Assembly: GCA_003988855.1 (NCBI GenBank)
Contig: QYAI01000030.1
Span: forward strand, 186,001-250,000
From: Arachnopeziza araneosa
Taxonomy: Eukaryota > Ascomycota > Leotiomycetes > Helotiales > Arachnopezizaceae
Length of the DNA stretch: 64,000 nt
Direction: 5' to 3'
Positions within the stretch are counted from its first letter, which is position 1. Every line of letters starts with the position of its first letter. Below the pieces are notes generated by a model. That model did no database searches, was not told the origin of the DNA, and saw only the letters and a program-made list of their open reading frames with translations. Below are positions 12,363 through 24,319 of the stretch, in pieces. Made by a program: the position numbers and the translations under genes.

Positions 12363-12813
12363 TCACATGACAACAACCAACAAGCAAAATGCAGTGCTCT
12401 CTACATGTACCCAAGGCTGGAGTGGCGAGCCTGGTTCATTTCGCTTTCCTACATCCGACATGGCAATCAAGACGATTCCCGCAGCCCCCAAAGCAATGAC
12501 CGCAAACTCCACAAACACGGCCAGCTGTAGATGCAATAGATGCAGCCCTGCATCTCGATGAATCGCTCTCGCCAGGTTCATGATCTGAACGCTATCAACG
12601 AGTATCGCGAGACATACCTGCTTTCGTCAGCTGCTGTCTCCAGATCAAGAGAGAGGTATCTACAGCCGTAAAAGGAACAGGAAAAGTTCCATTAACCCAG
12701 TTCAAACTCAATGTTACCAGCATGGCCAGTGCTCCGACGCTGATTCCCAGGGCGAGAATGTGCAGCACGATGCGGATCACGTGATACACCTTGTTCTCTC
12801 GAGGATTCGGCAT
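12363..12813 (-). CDS. Small predicted membrane protein
   Basis: Two exons, 12813-12618 and 12547-12363, joined over a 70-nt intron, give 126 residues. Two long hydrophobic helices are visible (HILALGISVGALAMLVTLSL and FAVIALGAAGIVLIAM) and a short third one at the C-terminus (AFCLLVVVM). The overall plan resembles small fungal four-helix membrane proteins, but the fourth helix is absent, so the 3' end may include another exon. An alternative acceptor in the intron gives a Cys-rich reading that lacks the second helix and is less likely. No family name is offered. Confidence 0.5.
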
Positions 12814-13291
12814 GATTTCCCGTCAATATCATGACAACAAAGACTGAATGAGGTTTAGAGAACGTTGACCGATGTGAAGTGGCAGTAGGACATTTTGTTG
12901 ATGTGACGAGCATGCGGCGTGACTGCCTTCTTGTGATGATCGACTTCAGCCGGTAATCACGACCCACGATCAACCATTTGGCAGCCTAACTTCGCCACAC
13001 CAGGTATATTAAAACACAGCTTGCTCAAGATTGTGCTTACGACCGACTGGTCCCAGGTGTTTTGGTTTTCGTGATGCTTTCCTGCAAGAAGACCTTAGCC
13101 TCCCACAGCACAGCTCCGTTTCGTATTCGGCAAGGCCCTTGAGCCGATAAGACCACTTGAGAACACTGCATAGAAGCCATTCAGCGTTTCTCAAGCACTC
13201 CAGAGAATGAGAATTTCATTTCGTTCGTCGAAACATTACTGCTAGAATCGATCCTTATGGAATGAATCTTCACTTCTCATGCATACCATCA
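12814..13291. other. Spacer between membrane protein and ankyrin gene
   Basis: About 480 bp holding the promoter of the membrane protein and the 3' flank of the ankyrin gene. No further feature is supported. Confidence 0.4.
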
Positions 13292-15719
13292 TCAGCTGGC
13301 CTTCCTCCTAAAGAACCCTTTGCTTCCTTTTTTTTCTTTCTCAGCCTCCTTCAGCAACTTCAGTGTTGCGTTATGCGCAGATACTTTATCTTGGGGCACT
13401 GGTTTGTTTTTCTTGACATTATTGAAGCCTAGGTTTGCTGCTTGCGTTGGCGTAATCCCATTCGGTTTTGATACGGCATCAGCTCCTCGGTGGAGTAAGA
13501 CCCGCACCATATTGACATGGCCATTAAAAGAAGCGTGCTGTAGTGCTGTCCATCCCTCTTTATCGGTCCCATTTACATCCGCCTTGTAGTCAAGGAGAAG
13601 TTCCACCATCTTTCGATTACGACGTTGGGCAGCAAGTTGGACGGCGCCCCCGTTAGGATCAGCTTTGTTCTGTAACAGTAGTCTTAGAATATCTGTCTGG
13701 CCCTTTTCCACTGCAATCCTTGCAAAATTCTTCGTTTTCTTGACAATAAAAGGATCCTCCCTCGTGAACTCGGCCAGTAGATAGCTCAATAGTCTTGCAT
13801 CGCCATGCTGAATGGCATCATGAATCATCGCAGGTCGGGAGTCAAGCTTGGAAAATCCAAACAAGAGTTCGGCCCATTTCTGCTGTAAACTTCCTTCTTT
13901 GATACTTAGAGCTTGCATAAAGGACTCCATCGACTCATCCGTAACTCCTGCGCCACCTTCAACAAGGAGTTTAGTAACTCCAAAATTATCCTCCTGGACA
14001 AACTTTAACAGTAGTCCATCCCAAGAAGACGCCCACCCAGCCTTTGCTCCTCGTGATGTTAACATCTCAACAACTTTAGGTCTCCTGGCCCCGTAAACCT
14101 CTGCCTTGAGGGCGGCGTCTAGTCCAGTCTTGTCACCCTCTTTTCCTTGGTCGTCGAGAGTTCCGAAACGAGATCCAGCTCCAGCTTCAAGCAGATCTGC
14201 AATTTGAGACATTTGATTCACCCTAGGTATGCTCTCGTCTACTTCTAACAACGCCTTTTCTAGCAAAACATCGTTGTCCATCTCTCGTACTTCAATAGTT
14301 GGCTTAGACTGATTTTCTGCGGCTGCGATTTTGTTAGGTTGGTCTTGCTCCTTCTCTTCAGATCTTTCATCGTCCAGCGAAACCTTCAGGGAGAGTTCGA
14401 CTTCTTGTGATGTTATTTTACCAGGACCCGCTCCTTGTGGCAGTAGAGAATGGCGATCAACCATTCTATTAGATTCAGTCGGCTCTGAAGCAAGTGTATC
14501 TGCAGTCGAGAGCCTTGGTGTGTCTTTCGATGGGTCATTGAAAGTCGGGGGCTCTATCATTTCCGTTGGATTGCTAGCCGGTATATCTTCTTCCAAAATC
14601 TCCATCGCATCAGCTACACTTTCTTCTTCAACTTGAAAATGCTGATTGAATTCTTGCAGAGGCACTGTCAAGGTAGATGCTATACCAAGATTCGAATGTG
14701 TTCGCCAGTAGTTTCCAAATATTTCCTGTAATTGGGGAGCTTTGTTGTTGAAGTCATCATCCTGATGGTCCTCGGCCATGACTTCTGGCGTTCTTATCAC
14801 TTTCTTCCGTCCCAGATCAACATTAGTGTCGTTTCTTTCCATAAATTCCGACTCTGGCTTAGGTTGGAGCGAGGCTGCATCGATATTATCTGTGATTGAT
14901 GCTATTGGCTCGGTGTATTCCCATTTCTGTCGTTGGGGACGTTGCTCAAATTCTTCTCTTTCACCTTGGGCATCCACGTCGAGACCACTTCTTTGTAAAA
15001 CTGCAGGCATCATTGAAACAACTTCCATCTCGTCGATAACAGATTCAGCAGTGGTAGTCATTTCATCAAAGAACCTCTGCATTATGACTTCTCTGCCAGT
15101 CAGTTGATCCGAGAGGCTGCGTGGATTTGTGAGGAGTTTAATTATATTGGTTGTATCAGCTTTTAGGTCCGGAATAAGAGTAGTATCTCTCTTGATCGCA
15201 GCGGTATCTTCTCTTATGACAGTTGTATCGTTTTTGATGCTCTTAAGGTAAACGCTAAGTCATGGTTAGGGCTACTTGACAAGGCGGATGGCAAACATAC
15301 ACTTCTCCAACCATAAGAGCTAATCCTATTGCATGAGTGCAACCTTCGATGTTGTGCTTCAGCTTCTCAATTCTCTCTCGGCCGTTGACTGCCCAACGAA
15401 GATTCGGCAAGAATTCTGCCGACATATACAGGTTCAATACGTCAACCATCTCTGTTGTTGTGTTTTGGCATTTCTTGAGTACATCCTCTAAATTTGCCGA
15501 GAGATTTCCCATTACGCTCTCGGGAAACTCGATCTTTGTACAATCATCTTGGAGCATTGAAATTGAGAGGGATAAGGTTGAAAGCTCGGATGTCAACCCG
15601 ACCATATCCGCGCGTGCCTCCCGAACAAGAAGGACAAAAGTCCTGATCTTATTTGACAGAGCCCAGATGTGATCTACCACCTCAACACACGTCGAGGCTA
15701 TGGTCACTGGATCGCACAT
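13292..15719 (-). CDS. Ankyrin-repeat protein with fungal STAND-type N-terminal domain
   Basis: Exons 15719-15303 and 15241-13292 around a 61-nt intron give 788 residues. Residues 1-140 begin MCDPVTIASTCVEVVDHIW and form an all-helical domain like those found before NACHT or NB-ARC modules in fungal NLR-like proteins. A coiled, Asp/Thr-rich spacer (DTTVIREDTAAIKRDTT) and about 350 acidic, low-complexity residues follow. Ankyrin repeats occupy roughly 500-760, the best being MVELLLDYKADVNGTDKEGW and the unit after it (GHVNMVRVLLHRGAD). There is no nucleotide-binding domain or P-loop between the ends. The acceptor TTAAG at 15242 was required; the nearer TAG leads to a stop. Likely a recognition or scaffold protein; its role is inferred only from architecture. 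Confidence 0.85.
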
Positions 15720-16616
15720 GTTGATCTTGACTGCTCCTATATCCGAGGGTTTGAGGCAAGGGACTGGTCAAAATCCTTTTAAAGAAGAACTTCTCGCCGA
15801 AATCGATTTCAGAGAAGATAAGGCTAGGATTGGGATTATCAAACAGAAAAAGATTGGGGGATGAGGCTGCAGATATGGGAGATGGTGATAGCAAGATGCC
15901 TTGCCATTATGGTCTATACACTTGGGCGTAGTGACACGGCTTGTTCTATAAGCCGAGTGGTGTGTCTTGGATGCACAGCCCCCCCAACAAGGCCCACTAA
16001 GACAACGTGCATCATCCAACCCCGCACGAGGATCATATCATAGATCCAGCAAGAGTACAGATGAATAGCTTTACCATCAGCCTTCCAGCTATGAAAGCCC
16101 CCAAGAAAAATATTGCAACAAAGATTTCGCTTAGGAGCCTCGTAGCGACAGGCCCCTGAAGGCTAAGTCACAACAGCAAAGTGTGATTAGACATGATACG
16201 CAGACAACATGAAAGAAAAAAAAAAGCTGCCAGATTCTCATGCCAAGGTTTGAATTCGGTAGGCCATCAAAGTGGGGAAATATTGCTGTTGTCATTTGGC
16301 GAAGAAAAGCCGAACAAACCGACCTACGGCGGCACGTCGCCGCGCTGCAGCGTCCTCGTAACTCCTGCATTGTTGACGAAGCAGGAAGAAGTGACTGGAG
16401 TGTGTGTATAAAAGAGGGTTTCACGCCAGATCCTCTCTTGAGGAGTCAATCTACCATCTTTTTCTTGCATGCATTCTTCAACTCTCACCAAGGAGCTGAC
16501 ATCATAGGACGCCTAAATTCTTTCTCTCGAGCAACTCTTTCCAACACAACCAAATTCAAAACCAATTTTCGCTGTCGCATGTCAAATCTGACGTTCAAAA
16601 CACTTATGATTGCCGC
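15720..16616. other. Intergenic region with short tandem duplication at its end
   Basis: Promoter side of the ankyrin gene plus non-coding sequence. At the end, 16576-16613 and 16614-16650 are imperfect copies of one 38-nt unit that contains an ATG, so the start of the decayed gene downstream is duplicated. Confidence 0.45.
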
Positions 16617-17735
16617 ATGTCAAGTTCGACATTTAAAACAATTCGGAAGAGAAAGTCCTCCAACCCGTTTAAGTAACTAGTGAAGACTCGATCAGGTTCC
16701 AATACATCAAACCCAGCCGAAGTCCGCAGCCGATCTTCCCAAATGTTCACTTTTTTCTTCCTACTAGAATCCTCCTCCGCTTCTTTGTCTACCAAATCCA
16801 GTTGTGTAAGTCGTGCGAGTGGCATATGCTGCTTGAATTCAGTCCGAAGAGTCTGCGGGAAGCTGACTACCTCCTCTTAGCAGTCATACCGTTACAATCA
16901 GAAAAGAAAACCAAGCAATCACACAAAACTCGGGCTGAGCTAGACATCGACAACTTGTTTAACCGGCACTAGATTGCGAAGCTTTCTCTCACGGCGAAAG
17001 CTAAGCATCGGGTAAATAACTGGTCCGCTGAAGACAGAAAACGCGAAAAGTTGTTGAGATCATTCATAACTATAGAAGAGAGAGTAGAAGCAAATCATCA
17101 GAGTTACATCTGAGGATTTGAGCGTCGAAAAAGGACAGCTGAAGCCGCCGAGGTACCTTCCACGCTACTGCCACTGTACCAATCATATCTTGCGAACAGG
17201 AAAAGAAGAAACCCAATAAGACATTGACAATTGTTGAAAGAGACTCGCTCGAGAGTGAGGCTGAGAAGCTCCTCTTGGAATTAGGTGTACCCCTGGAAAC
17301 CTTTCCGATTGACTATGAGTCTGCAAGTGATAAAGAGATTGAAGCTGCGGTCGAGATGCTTAATGTTCGACAGCTCCGGCGACAACGAGATTAGAAGCCC
17401 AAAAAAAAAGCCTTGAAAATAACATGTCACTAATCAGATGAAGACTCTTTAATGACTTAGAGAGCGAAATACGTTGTCCCTAAATCTACCTTGGATTCAA
17501 GCTTGAAACGAAGGAGAGAGACAGTTGATTGGCAAGTGAGGGCGAGTCTGAATCGAAAGTTCATATTCGTATAAGGCAGTTAAGAATCCAGAGATACGAG
17601 AACAAGGCTGAGGATCAAGACGAGAACAGAGATAAAGACAAAATCGAATGGGAAACTGCTGATAAAACCACTAAGGCGAATTATTCTCGCGAGGTTACTG
17701 CTGAGGAAGAAAGACTTGGTTATCGACATCCTTAA
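16617..17735 (+). pseudogene. Decayed protein-coding gene, family not recognised
   Basis: Coding-like stretches follow one another on the + strand but switch frame and hit stops. They include MSSSTFKTIRKRKSSNPFK at 16617, IRFQYIKPSRSPQPIFPNV near 16690, a charged run ending DIDNLFNRH near 16970, AEDRKREKLLRSFITIEERV near 17030, SEAEKLLLELGVPLETFPID near 17260, and a Glu/Lys-rich run in 17529-17735. The codon choice and charged composition look like one gene of about 350 residues broken by several single-base changes. No domain is recognised. It could also be a fast-evolving gene with unusual introns, but I could not splice it. Confidence 0.45.
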
Positions 17736-18509
17736 ATATGAGGCGTTGAATGAGATTTCCGGAGATGAAGCAAGTTGAGAACTGAAACCTCTGTCTTCGC
17801 AGAGCGAAAAATCAAAACCGCAAAATGTCAATTCTCGTCTTGAAACTTAAAATGCGGAACTCTTAGATACTCATTTCTTATTGTCTAGAGGTTTATCGAC
17901 TTGAGTAGAGAAAATATTGTGGTATGTGAGCTTCGACTTTACGATTTCCTGACACTTTGGCGAAGACGAATTTTGATCGCCTCGTCAACCAACGATCATT
18001 ATCAGCCTAGCGACTATCCTACCCATCATATGTTAAGCATGCCTCCTCGGCTTCCAAATAAGTCGATAATTTGCCTTTGCGATATCTGACTGGTTCAACC
18101 ATCCAGTGATAGCAGCCCAATCAGACGTTAAAGTTATAAATCGCACGATATAAGCACAGCATTTCTTTTTATCTATAATGCTTTCAAAAAATGGACGAGG
18201 TCGGGATTGGGTTTTGGGGCTGCGTTTCAACCGCTCGTACGCTTACTGTATCTTCAGGACGAAACATGCCCCAATTCTTTCTTTTATTAGCACCCCTTTT
18301 TTTTCATTAACTGCACCTTAAAAAGCAGATGAGATAATGCTTATATCTGGTTATTCACATGTGGGTCTGCTACATGGTAGCTGATTACTCAGGCGTTTGA
18401 TGAGTACATTCCTCACCTTCATTCCTCTCGCTTCCCTTGCATCAGGGACTGTCTTTCGCATGTTTCCACGTTACTCTTTCCCAACTTATCTAAACAGATT
18501 ATTGACCTC
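17736..18509. other. Intergenic region upstream of GT32 gene
   Basis: AT-rich, with T- and A-runs near 18285-18310. No coding sequence is recognised. Confidence 0.4.
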
Positions 18510-19478
18510 ATGTCTCTTTCGAGCCGCCGTTTCCTAAAGACTATTGCCTCTTCTGTGCTCATCACTTTAAGTCTTGCTTTATTCCTTTTCCAATGTTCCA
18601 GATGGGATCTTGATAGCCTCAGGGCGCTCAAAATATTGGATTTGGCTGTGCAAACGCCACCAGAGACTGAAATACCGAGAAAGATATGGTACAAAGCTGG
18701 GCCAAAAGGCATTAATCAAGAGACGGAAGAATGGATTAAATCCTGCCTCGAGAAGAATCCTACTTTTGAACACCAAATCTTAGATGACAGCTCGGCCGAT
18801 GATTATGTCATTGAAAATTTCTCGCATCGTCCTGATATCGTTAAAACTTACCTAGCTCTTCCCATTCCCATCCTAAAAGCGGATCTCCTCCGCTACCTCC
18901 TTCTCTTTGCCGAAGGTGGAATCTGGAGCGACCTCGATGTCTCATGTGGAGACACGCCAATCCAAGACTGGATACCGGCAGAATACAGAAGAAATACGAG
19001 TCTCGTTGTTGGATGGGAGTTTCAAACGGTGGACGAAACGCAGGCGCGCGAGTTTGTTTCCTGGACGATCATGTCGAAACCGGCGTCGCGACACATGTCC
19101 ATGGTCATCAATGATACCATAGGAGCAATACATGGAAAGGCGCAAGAGCACCAGGTGCCCATCTCAGGGCTCACAATGGAGACGATTGGCGACGTGGTGT
19201 GGCTGACGGGTCCTATGGCCATGTCACGCAGTATCGTCAAGAGCTTGGGCATCGAGAAGGATGATATCATATCTGGGAAAACTCCTTATGTCTTCGAGCC
19301 CCAGTTATTTGATGATGTCCTCATCCTGCCTGGGTATTCTTTCTCGGCATCACTTCAGAACTACAAAGATCATGAGCACCCCGGTCCGGCGTTGGTCACG
19401 CATCACTTTGCAGGCAGCTGGAAAAATCAAGATGGAGGAGAAGTAGCAGATTCTATTCCCCAGCACTCACAAATTTAG
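18510..19478 (+). CDS. GT32 (OCH1-like) glycosyltransferase
   Basis: Single exon, 322 residues. A short basic tail is followed by one hydrophobic helix at about residues 10-30 (SSVLITLSLALFLF), as in type II Golgi enzymes. The catalytic DXD region is clear: KADLLRYLLLFAEGGIWSDL, with Asp-Leu-Asp near residues 141-143, the nucleotide-sugar/Mn2+ site of family 32. IPRKIWY near residue 58 is the other family signature. Members transfer mannose or related sugars to N-glycans or sphingolipids; the acceptor here cannot be read from sequence. The nearest ATG to the membrane helix was used as the start. Confidence 0.88.
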   Translation: MSLSSRRFLKTIASSVLITLSLALFLFQCSRWDLDSLRALKILDLAVQTPPETEIPRKIWYKAGPKGINQETEEWIKSCLEKNPTFEHQILDDSSADDYVIENFSHRPDIVKTYLALPIPILKADLLRYLLLFAEGGIWSDLDVSCGDTPIQDWIPAEYRRNTSLVVGWEFQTVDETQAREFVSWTIMSKPASRHMSMVINDTIGAIHGKAQEHQVPISGLTMETIGDVVWLTGPMAMSRSIVKSLGIEKDDIISGKTPYVFEPQLFDDVLILPGYSFSASLQNYKDHEHPGPALVTHHFAGSWKNQDGGEVADSIPQHSQI

Positions 19479-20174
19479 TCGAGATTTTCTGACGATTCAC
19501 GCATGGGTGAATATCCCTGAAAGTATGCTGAAGCCTGGTTTTGTGTTGGATTTAAACTTGGAATTGAAATTTATATCGAAGGTCGACAAGGATTGAGGGT
19601 TTGGCATTGGGTTGGTAGTTCTCAAGGAGTATTATTAATCTAGAGAAGAAAAGATTAGGATGACGATAACTTAGACGCGGCGTTGAAAGGAATACACAAA
19701 TTTTGATCACTAGGAGTTGCAGTGACTCATGGCCATATATCCCAGAGTGACCTTTTTGAACAATAACTTATAGACAATAAACTAATGAATGTAGTAGAAT
19801 GTAGTAGAAGCGAAGACAGAGTATGATACTGCTCTGAGGTATTTAAGGGAAGTCAAGATTTAATGGAGGTTAAATAGATGTGGAGCGAAAGGCAATATTT
19901 AATAAGAGAGGCAGAGGAAGAGAAGAATTGGAAATAAAAACAAGGAAGATGAGCATTCTGAGCTGGAAGTATGTCGTGGCTTGTACCTTAGTGTGACTGA
20001 AAGCGGAATCTTCGTGAGAACTCTTCCCCCTATATTCGCCTGACCTTCTCGATGAGTTTGCATCAAAGAAAACATAATTGTGCTTTAAATGGAATAGTCT
20101 CGTTGAATCATGTTATATAATTGGTAGTCATAAGGCTAACTTGACCTATTCAACCTCAAGCCATGGTAGACTTA
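19479..20174. other. Convergent intergenic region
   Basis: AT-rich 3' flanks of the GT32 and carboxylesterase genes. A short direct repeat (AATGTAGTAG, twice, about 19787-19808) is the only structure seen. Confidence 0.4.
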
Positions 20175-22325
20175 CTACCCAGTAGGATATTTCTCAAAAT
20201 AATCTATCGGGAACTCTAGAGCATCACATTGTTCAGCCTCATTAAACAGCACATTCTTCCCATCCCACTGCAACCACTTCGTCACTAAATTCGTATCCCT
20301 CACCTCTTCCCACTTCCCAGTAACTGCTACCTGTGCAATAGTGTGCCAATATCCTCTCGCCTTCAAATAGGCTAGATCAGGGTTCGGATCGCCAGTTCTC
20401 GCAAAAGAAGTCCAGTAGTCAAGTACAAGTTGGCTGAAAGGCGTATCAAGGCCATCTCTGTCGGGAAATAACCTTAAAACGTTCCCAAAAACGAATAGAA
20501 TTTCTCCGGCATGACATTTATAGTATTCCTGTTCTGGATCTCCAAATGGCCGATTGGGTGTCACTGGAGGAATGCACACTTCTCTTACACCGGCGATGGC
20601 AGGAAGATATGTCCGGTTGAAACGGTAACTGTAGACTGAATTGAAGATGTGATGTTTGGTTGCGGAATAAGCAGTTGATTGGTCGAGACAGTGCATTCCT
20701 CCGTCAGTCATAATGCGGCTAGTTACATTGAAGATATCTAGGGTCTTGTTGGGACCGGTTGGGGTAGGGAAGGCGGCGGAGTTGGCTAGAGGAGAGAGGT
20801 CTATACCCAGTAAAGCGTTGACAGCGTCGAAGGCGAGAGTGATGTTTGGATCAGCGGGGTACGGAGGGTCTACTGCAAGATCGTCGCGATTGGTGCCTGT
20901 GAGAAGGGAGATGGCAGAGAGGTCTTTGTTGTCAACTAAGTTAAGACTTGGAGCGGTGATGTATGTTCCATCGATTACGGGGGAACTATGAGTGTCAGGT
21001 CATTAAGCAAAAGTAGGTGAAGATCATACTTGACATAGATCGGAAGGTTGACAAGAGTGGTAGCATTGACAGATCTCATGCACGAGAGGATATCTGATGC
21101 ATTCGAACATCCAGCTTGATCGACTACTAGACTTCCTGCTTTAGCATATGAAGTCTGAATAGTGGAGTAATGAGTGTAGTTGTCAAAAAGGCTGAATCCA
21201 ACGGGATCGGATTCGGTTATCGCTCCAGTAAAAAGTCCTTTTGTCTTGGGTGAAGCCAGCAACGCTCGAACGGCGGAAGCACCAGAAGATTGACCAAAGA
21301 TTGTGACTCTTGATGGATCGCCGCCAAATGATTCGATGTTTTTTGAGACCCATTCCAGAGCAGTAATGAAATCTTGAAGCCCATAATTCCCGTTTGTTAC
21401 GCCATCATTCAGAGCTAGAAATCCAAGATTTCCAACCCGAGCGTTAGGCTGTACGACCACGACGTCGCCTCGGGATGCAAGGTTCGTTCCATCATTGTTC
21501 ACACTAAAACCGGCTCCTTCAATAAAGCCACCACCAAAGAGCCACACCATGACTGGCTTGAGATCTTTTGACGGTTTGGATTCAGAGGGAAGAAAGGGCG
21601 TCCAAATGTTGAGAAAAAGACAGTCTTCACTACCCTCTCCTGAGATTTGTAGACAATCTGGTCCGGGTAAAATGGAAGATGCATTTTCAGACTCACTAAA
21701 GACGCTGGAGTATGTGTAACGTTCTGGTTGTGCAGCAAATCTTACGCCTAAGAATTTCCAGCTATAAAAATCTCTGTATCCTGTGAGCAGTTGTCGTCCT
21801 GCTTCCACCGTCACTTGAAAGCGAGATGACGTATCCATTGTGGTGGCATTGGAAAATGGTGCAGTCTGAGTGCACAATCCAGGGAGGTGGCTTTTGCAGC
21901 CAACCATGGATAATTTTCCTTTGGTATCTATCGCTCTGCAAGACCCGTTGCCGCCTGCAATCCAGAATGACTGACCAGACAGGGACGGACTGAGATACTT
22001 CTGGTAGGAAAGTGAGTTATTTACACCAGCACTAAATTCTTGTTCTTCTGGTGACCATAATGCCTCTCCCAACTCTTTACATGATAGCTGAGCTGTTGAC
22101 GAGTCGGTAGCAGTAGTCAGTAAGATAGCCGCTGCCGTTCTTGAGGTCTGGTCATCTAAATATCTGGTCAGAGAAATTCAACCAGACTACTTCATGCTCA
22201 CTATATAAATCATTGTCGGTGAGAATTATTAAATCTGAATTTAACCCCCCTGGACTTGGTGCTGCTGCAACATATTTGGAGTTGCACAAGGCAACCAGAA
22301 AACAGAGTTTTGTCCAAGTCTGCAT
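20175..22325 (-). CDS. Secreted type B carboxylesterase with Cys-rich N-terminal domain
   Basis: Exons 22325-22191, 22147-21030 and 20985-20175 (introns 43 and 44 nt) give 687 residues. A signal peptide is present (WTKLCFLVALCNSKYVAAAP). Residues about 65-150 form an extra domain with four Cys residues, LWSPEEQEFS, QSFWIAGG and LPGLCTQ, which recalls a C-type-lectin-like fold. The esterase domain follows, with EDCLFLNIWTP, the oxyanion segment FGGGFIEG, and the nucleophile elbow IFGQSSGA (Ser about 332). Several N-glycosylation sites are visible. The first intron was chosen because only an acceptor at 22148 joins the signal peptide in frame. The substrate is unknown. Confidence 0.82.
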
Positions 22326-22747
22326 TGGCACGTTTTTGGAAAGCTGGAACCACGGTTCTACTTTGAAATAACGATTTCGCAACGTATTTGTAACTCTTCG
22401 GAGCCGCATTCCCGACGTATGCAACAGCGGAGTATCTAGACTAGCAAAGTTTGGTATATTTACCCGCTCGGGTACCCAAATGCATATGCGAATCCGATAA
22501 ACCAATAAAATCTATTGTTGGAATGCATGGCCTGCAGGCGGCTTACCACTTACGATTGACATGGCACTAAAGTTGTGGGGAAATACAGGGTATACTTTAG
22601 TATCTGTATTGTCAACGTGAGCTGATGGAAATTCTGCGGCGCAGCAAAAGGAACTTTGACGGAAGAGGAATGAAAAATTATGTAAAGACGGAGAAGGATA
22701 GTGATATTTCGTCCGGAAGGTTTGAGTTTCTACCCACCTCTCAGTCA
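22326..22747. other. Spacer between carboxylesterase and methyltransferase-like gene
   Basis: Promoter region of the carboxylesterase and 3' flank of its neighbour. Nothing else is supported. Confidence 0.4.
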
Positions 22748-23837
22748 TTACTCTCTGACCAATGTGTAGATTTCAGAGGATTTCTTTTTCCAGACAAGCA
22801 TCCCATCATCCTTTCCAGCAAAACTAGGCAGCGATAGTCTCCAAATCAGGTCCCAGGTCTTCATTTCGGCCAGGAAATATTCTTCCGCAGTACAATTCGG
22901 GAAGCCAGTGAAGCGGTTCTCATTCATCGTTCCAACGACGATAATGGTATCGCCTTTGTATGCTTTCAGGACATTGTCTGTGAATCGTCCTGCTGTAATA
23001 GGGTATACAAAGAGAAGGACTTGGTCTCTACCACCTTCATGCTTCTTGAGATATTCAATACCATCTGACTGAACAGTGTCTGGAACCCATTTGTACCGGT
23101 ATGCCGAGGATATATTATCGATAGCCACCACCTTTGTTCCCATCAATCGGAGCATATTGCTCCAATAACCATTCCCACTTCCAATATCCAGTACTTCTGT
23201 CTTTTTAGCAAGGTCATGAATGACCCACAGCGCCTCGTAACTCGGGCAGACGCAACCAAAGTGATGAAATAGCACAGGCAGAATTGGATGCGCTGTCTTT
23301 GCTCCTTCCGGGTCTGCATATGGATGATTGGGCAAGGGGCCTAAAAATTCCGTCATTTCGCATGTCTGCTTCCAGACATCGTAGTATGGATTGACGTGTT
23401 TCTTGCAGCGGGGTATGGAGAAGTTCGCAGGTGTGAGACGTTTCTCGAGGAGGTATTTAGATACTGTTTCTCTAGCAGAGTTTTTTTTCGCATTCGCTGC
23501 GAAGCTTTTTAGAGCTTTGGGAGCTGAAGCAGTTGGGGAGAAGAGTCCCGTGTATGCTGCTATGTCTGCGGGGGGAATCTAGGTCAATCAGAATACCCTT
23601 GTGCCAATTACTGAACTGGTTTCACACCTGCATGACATCTCCTTGGAAATTGTACTGATACTTGATCACATTGGAATCGAGCAATTCCTGGATCTCGAAG
23701 AGCGTCATGGCGAAGGACTCAGCGCGGTAGACATATTCATCCTTCTCAGGTAGATTGAAGGTCTGGAGGACGATTTGCGTGAAAGTATTGGATTTCACAC
23801 CCTGCCAGTGCTGGAATATTTCGTCAGGAGAAGGCAT
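22748..23837 (-). CDS. SAM-dependent methyltransferase-like protein, unknown substrate
   Basis: Exons 23837-23628 and 23578-22748 around a 49-nt intron give 346 residues. The start MPSPDEIFQHWQG was preferred over an upstream non-ATG reading. The central part carries a Rossmann motif I, EVLDIGSGNGYWSNMLR, followed by VVAIDN (acidic end of strand 2), as in class I methyltransferases. The flanking pieces (FHHFGCVCPSYEALWVIHDL and LIWRLSLPSFAGKDDGMLVW) look like a family of uncharacterised fungal proteins. Later methyltransferase motifs are weak, so activity is not certain. It is co-oriented with the carboxylesterase. Confidence 0.75.
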
Positions 23838-24319
23838 TACGAATGCTTGGTTGTGTTGGAAAGACGTCGTTATTGTGTTGGAGAATCGAGCGAGCGATGA
23901 CCTCACTGAAGTCTGTCAATTGAAAATAATTTTCGACCCCATAGTTCTCGAGAAGAAGGCCTGACATCGCCCCACGTCAATTAGCAGCAGACTTTCATGA
24001 TGGTGAAAATCAGCATCAACATCAAAACATGCCAGTTGAGGATCAGGATCAACAGCCTGCAGAGCCGACTTATTTCATATTCCCAATTTGGTCAAAATGT
24101 CCCGTGATGGCGCGTCTGCCTAGGTGGCACATCCTGTTTTTTCGTGTCAACTGTGACCGCTAGGGACGCGTCCAACCACCAGCAGAGAGAACGTGGCTAA
24201 GAAGATGAGTAGCTGAGTATGTCTCTATATATTGACCTCTCGCAGCATTCTTTACAGTCTCGTCACCTCTTCCACCCATCACGAACAAGCTGTCTCCCAC
24301 AACTAAGCTCACCCGCACA
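23838..24319. other. Divergent promoter region
   Basis: About 480 bp between the methyltransferase-like gene and the DUF1398-like gene. An upstream GTG-initiated extension of the former frame reaches 23906 but is not supported by an ATG. Confidence 0.35.

Noticed and set aside
13320..15107. Plus-strand frames of 80-110 codons over the ankyrin gene
   Set aside because: Shadows of the minus-strand gene, which has clear ankyrin and N-terminal domains.
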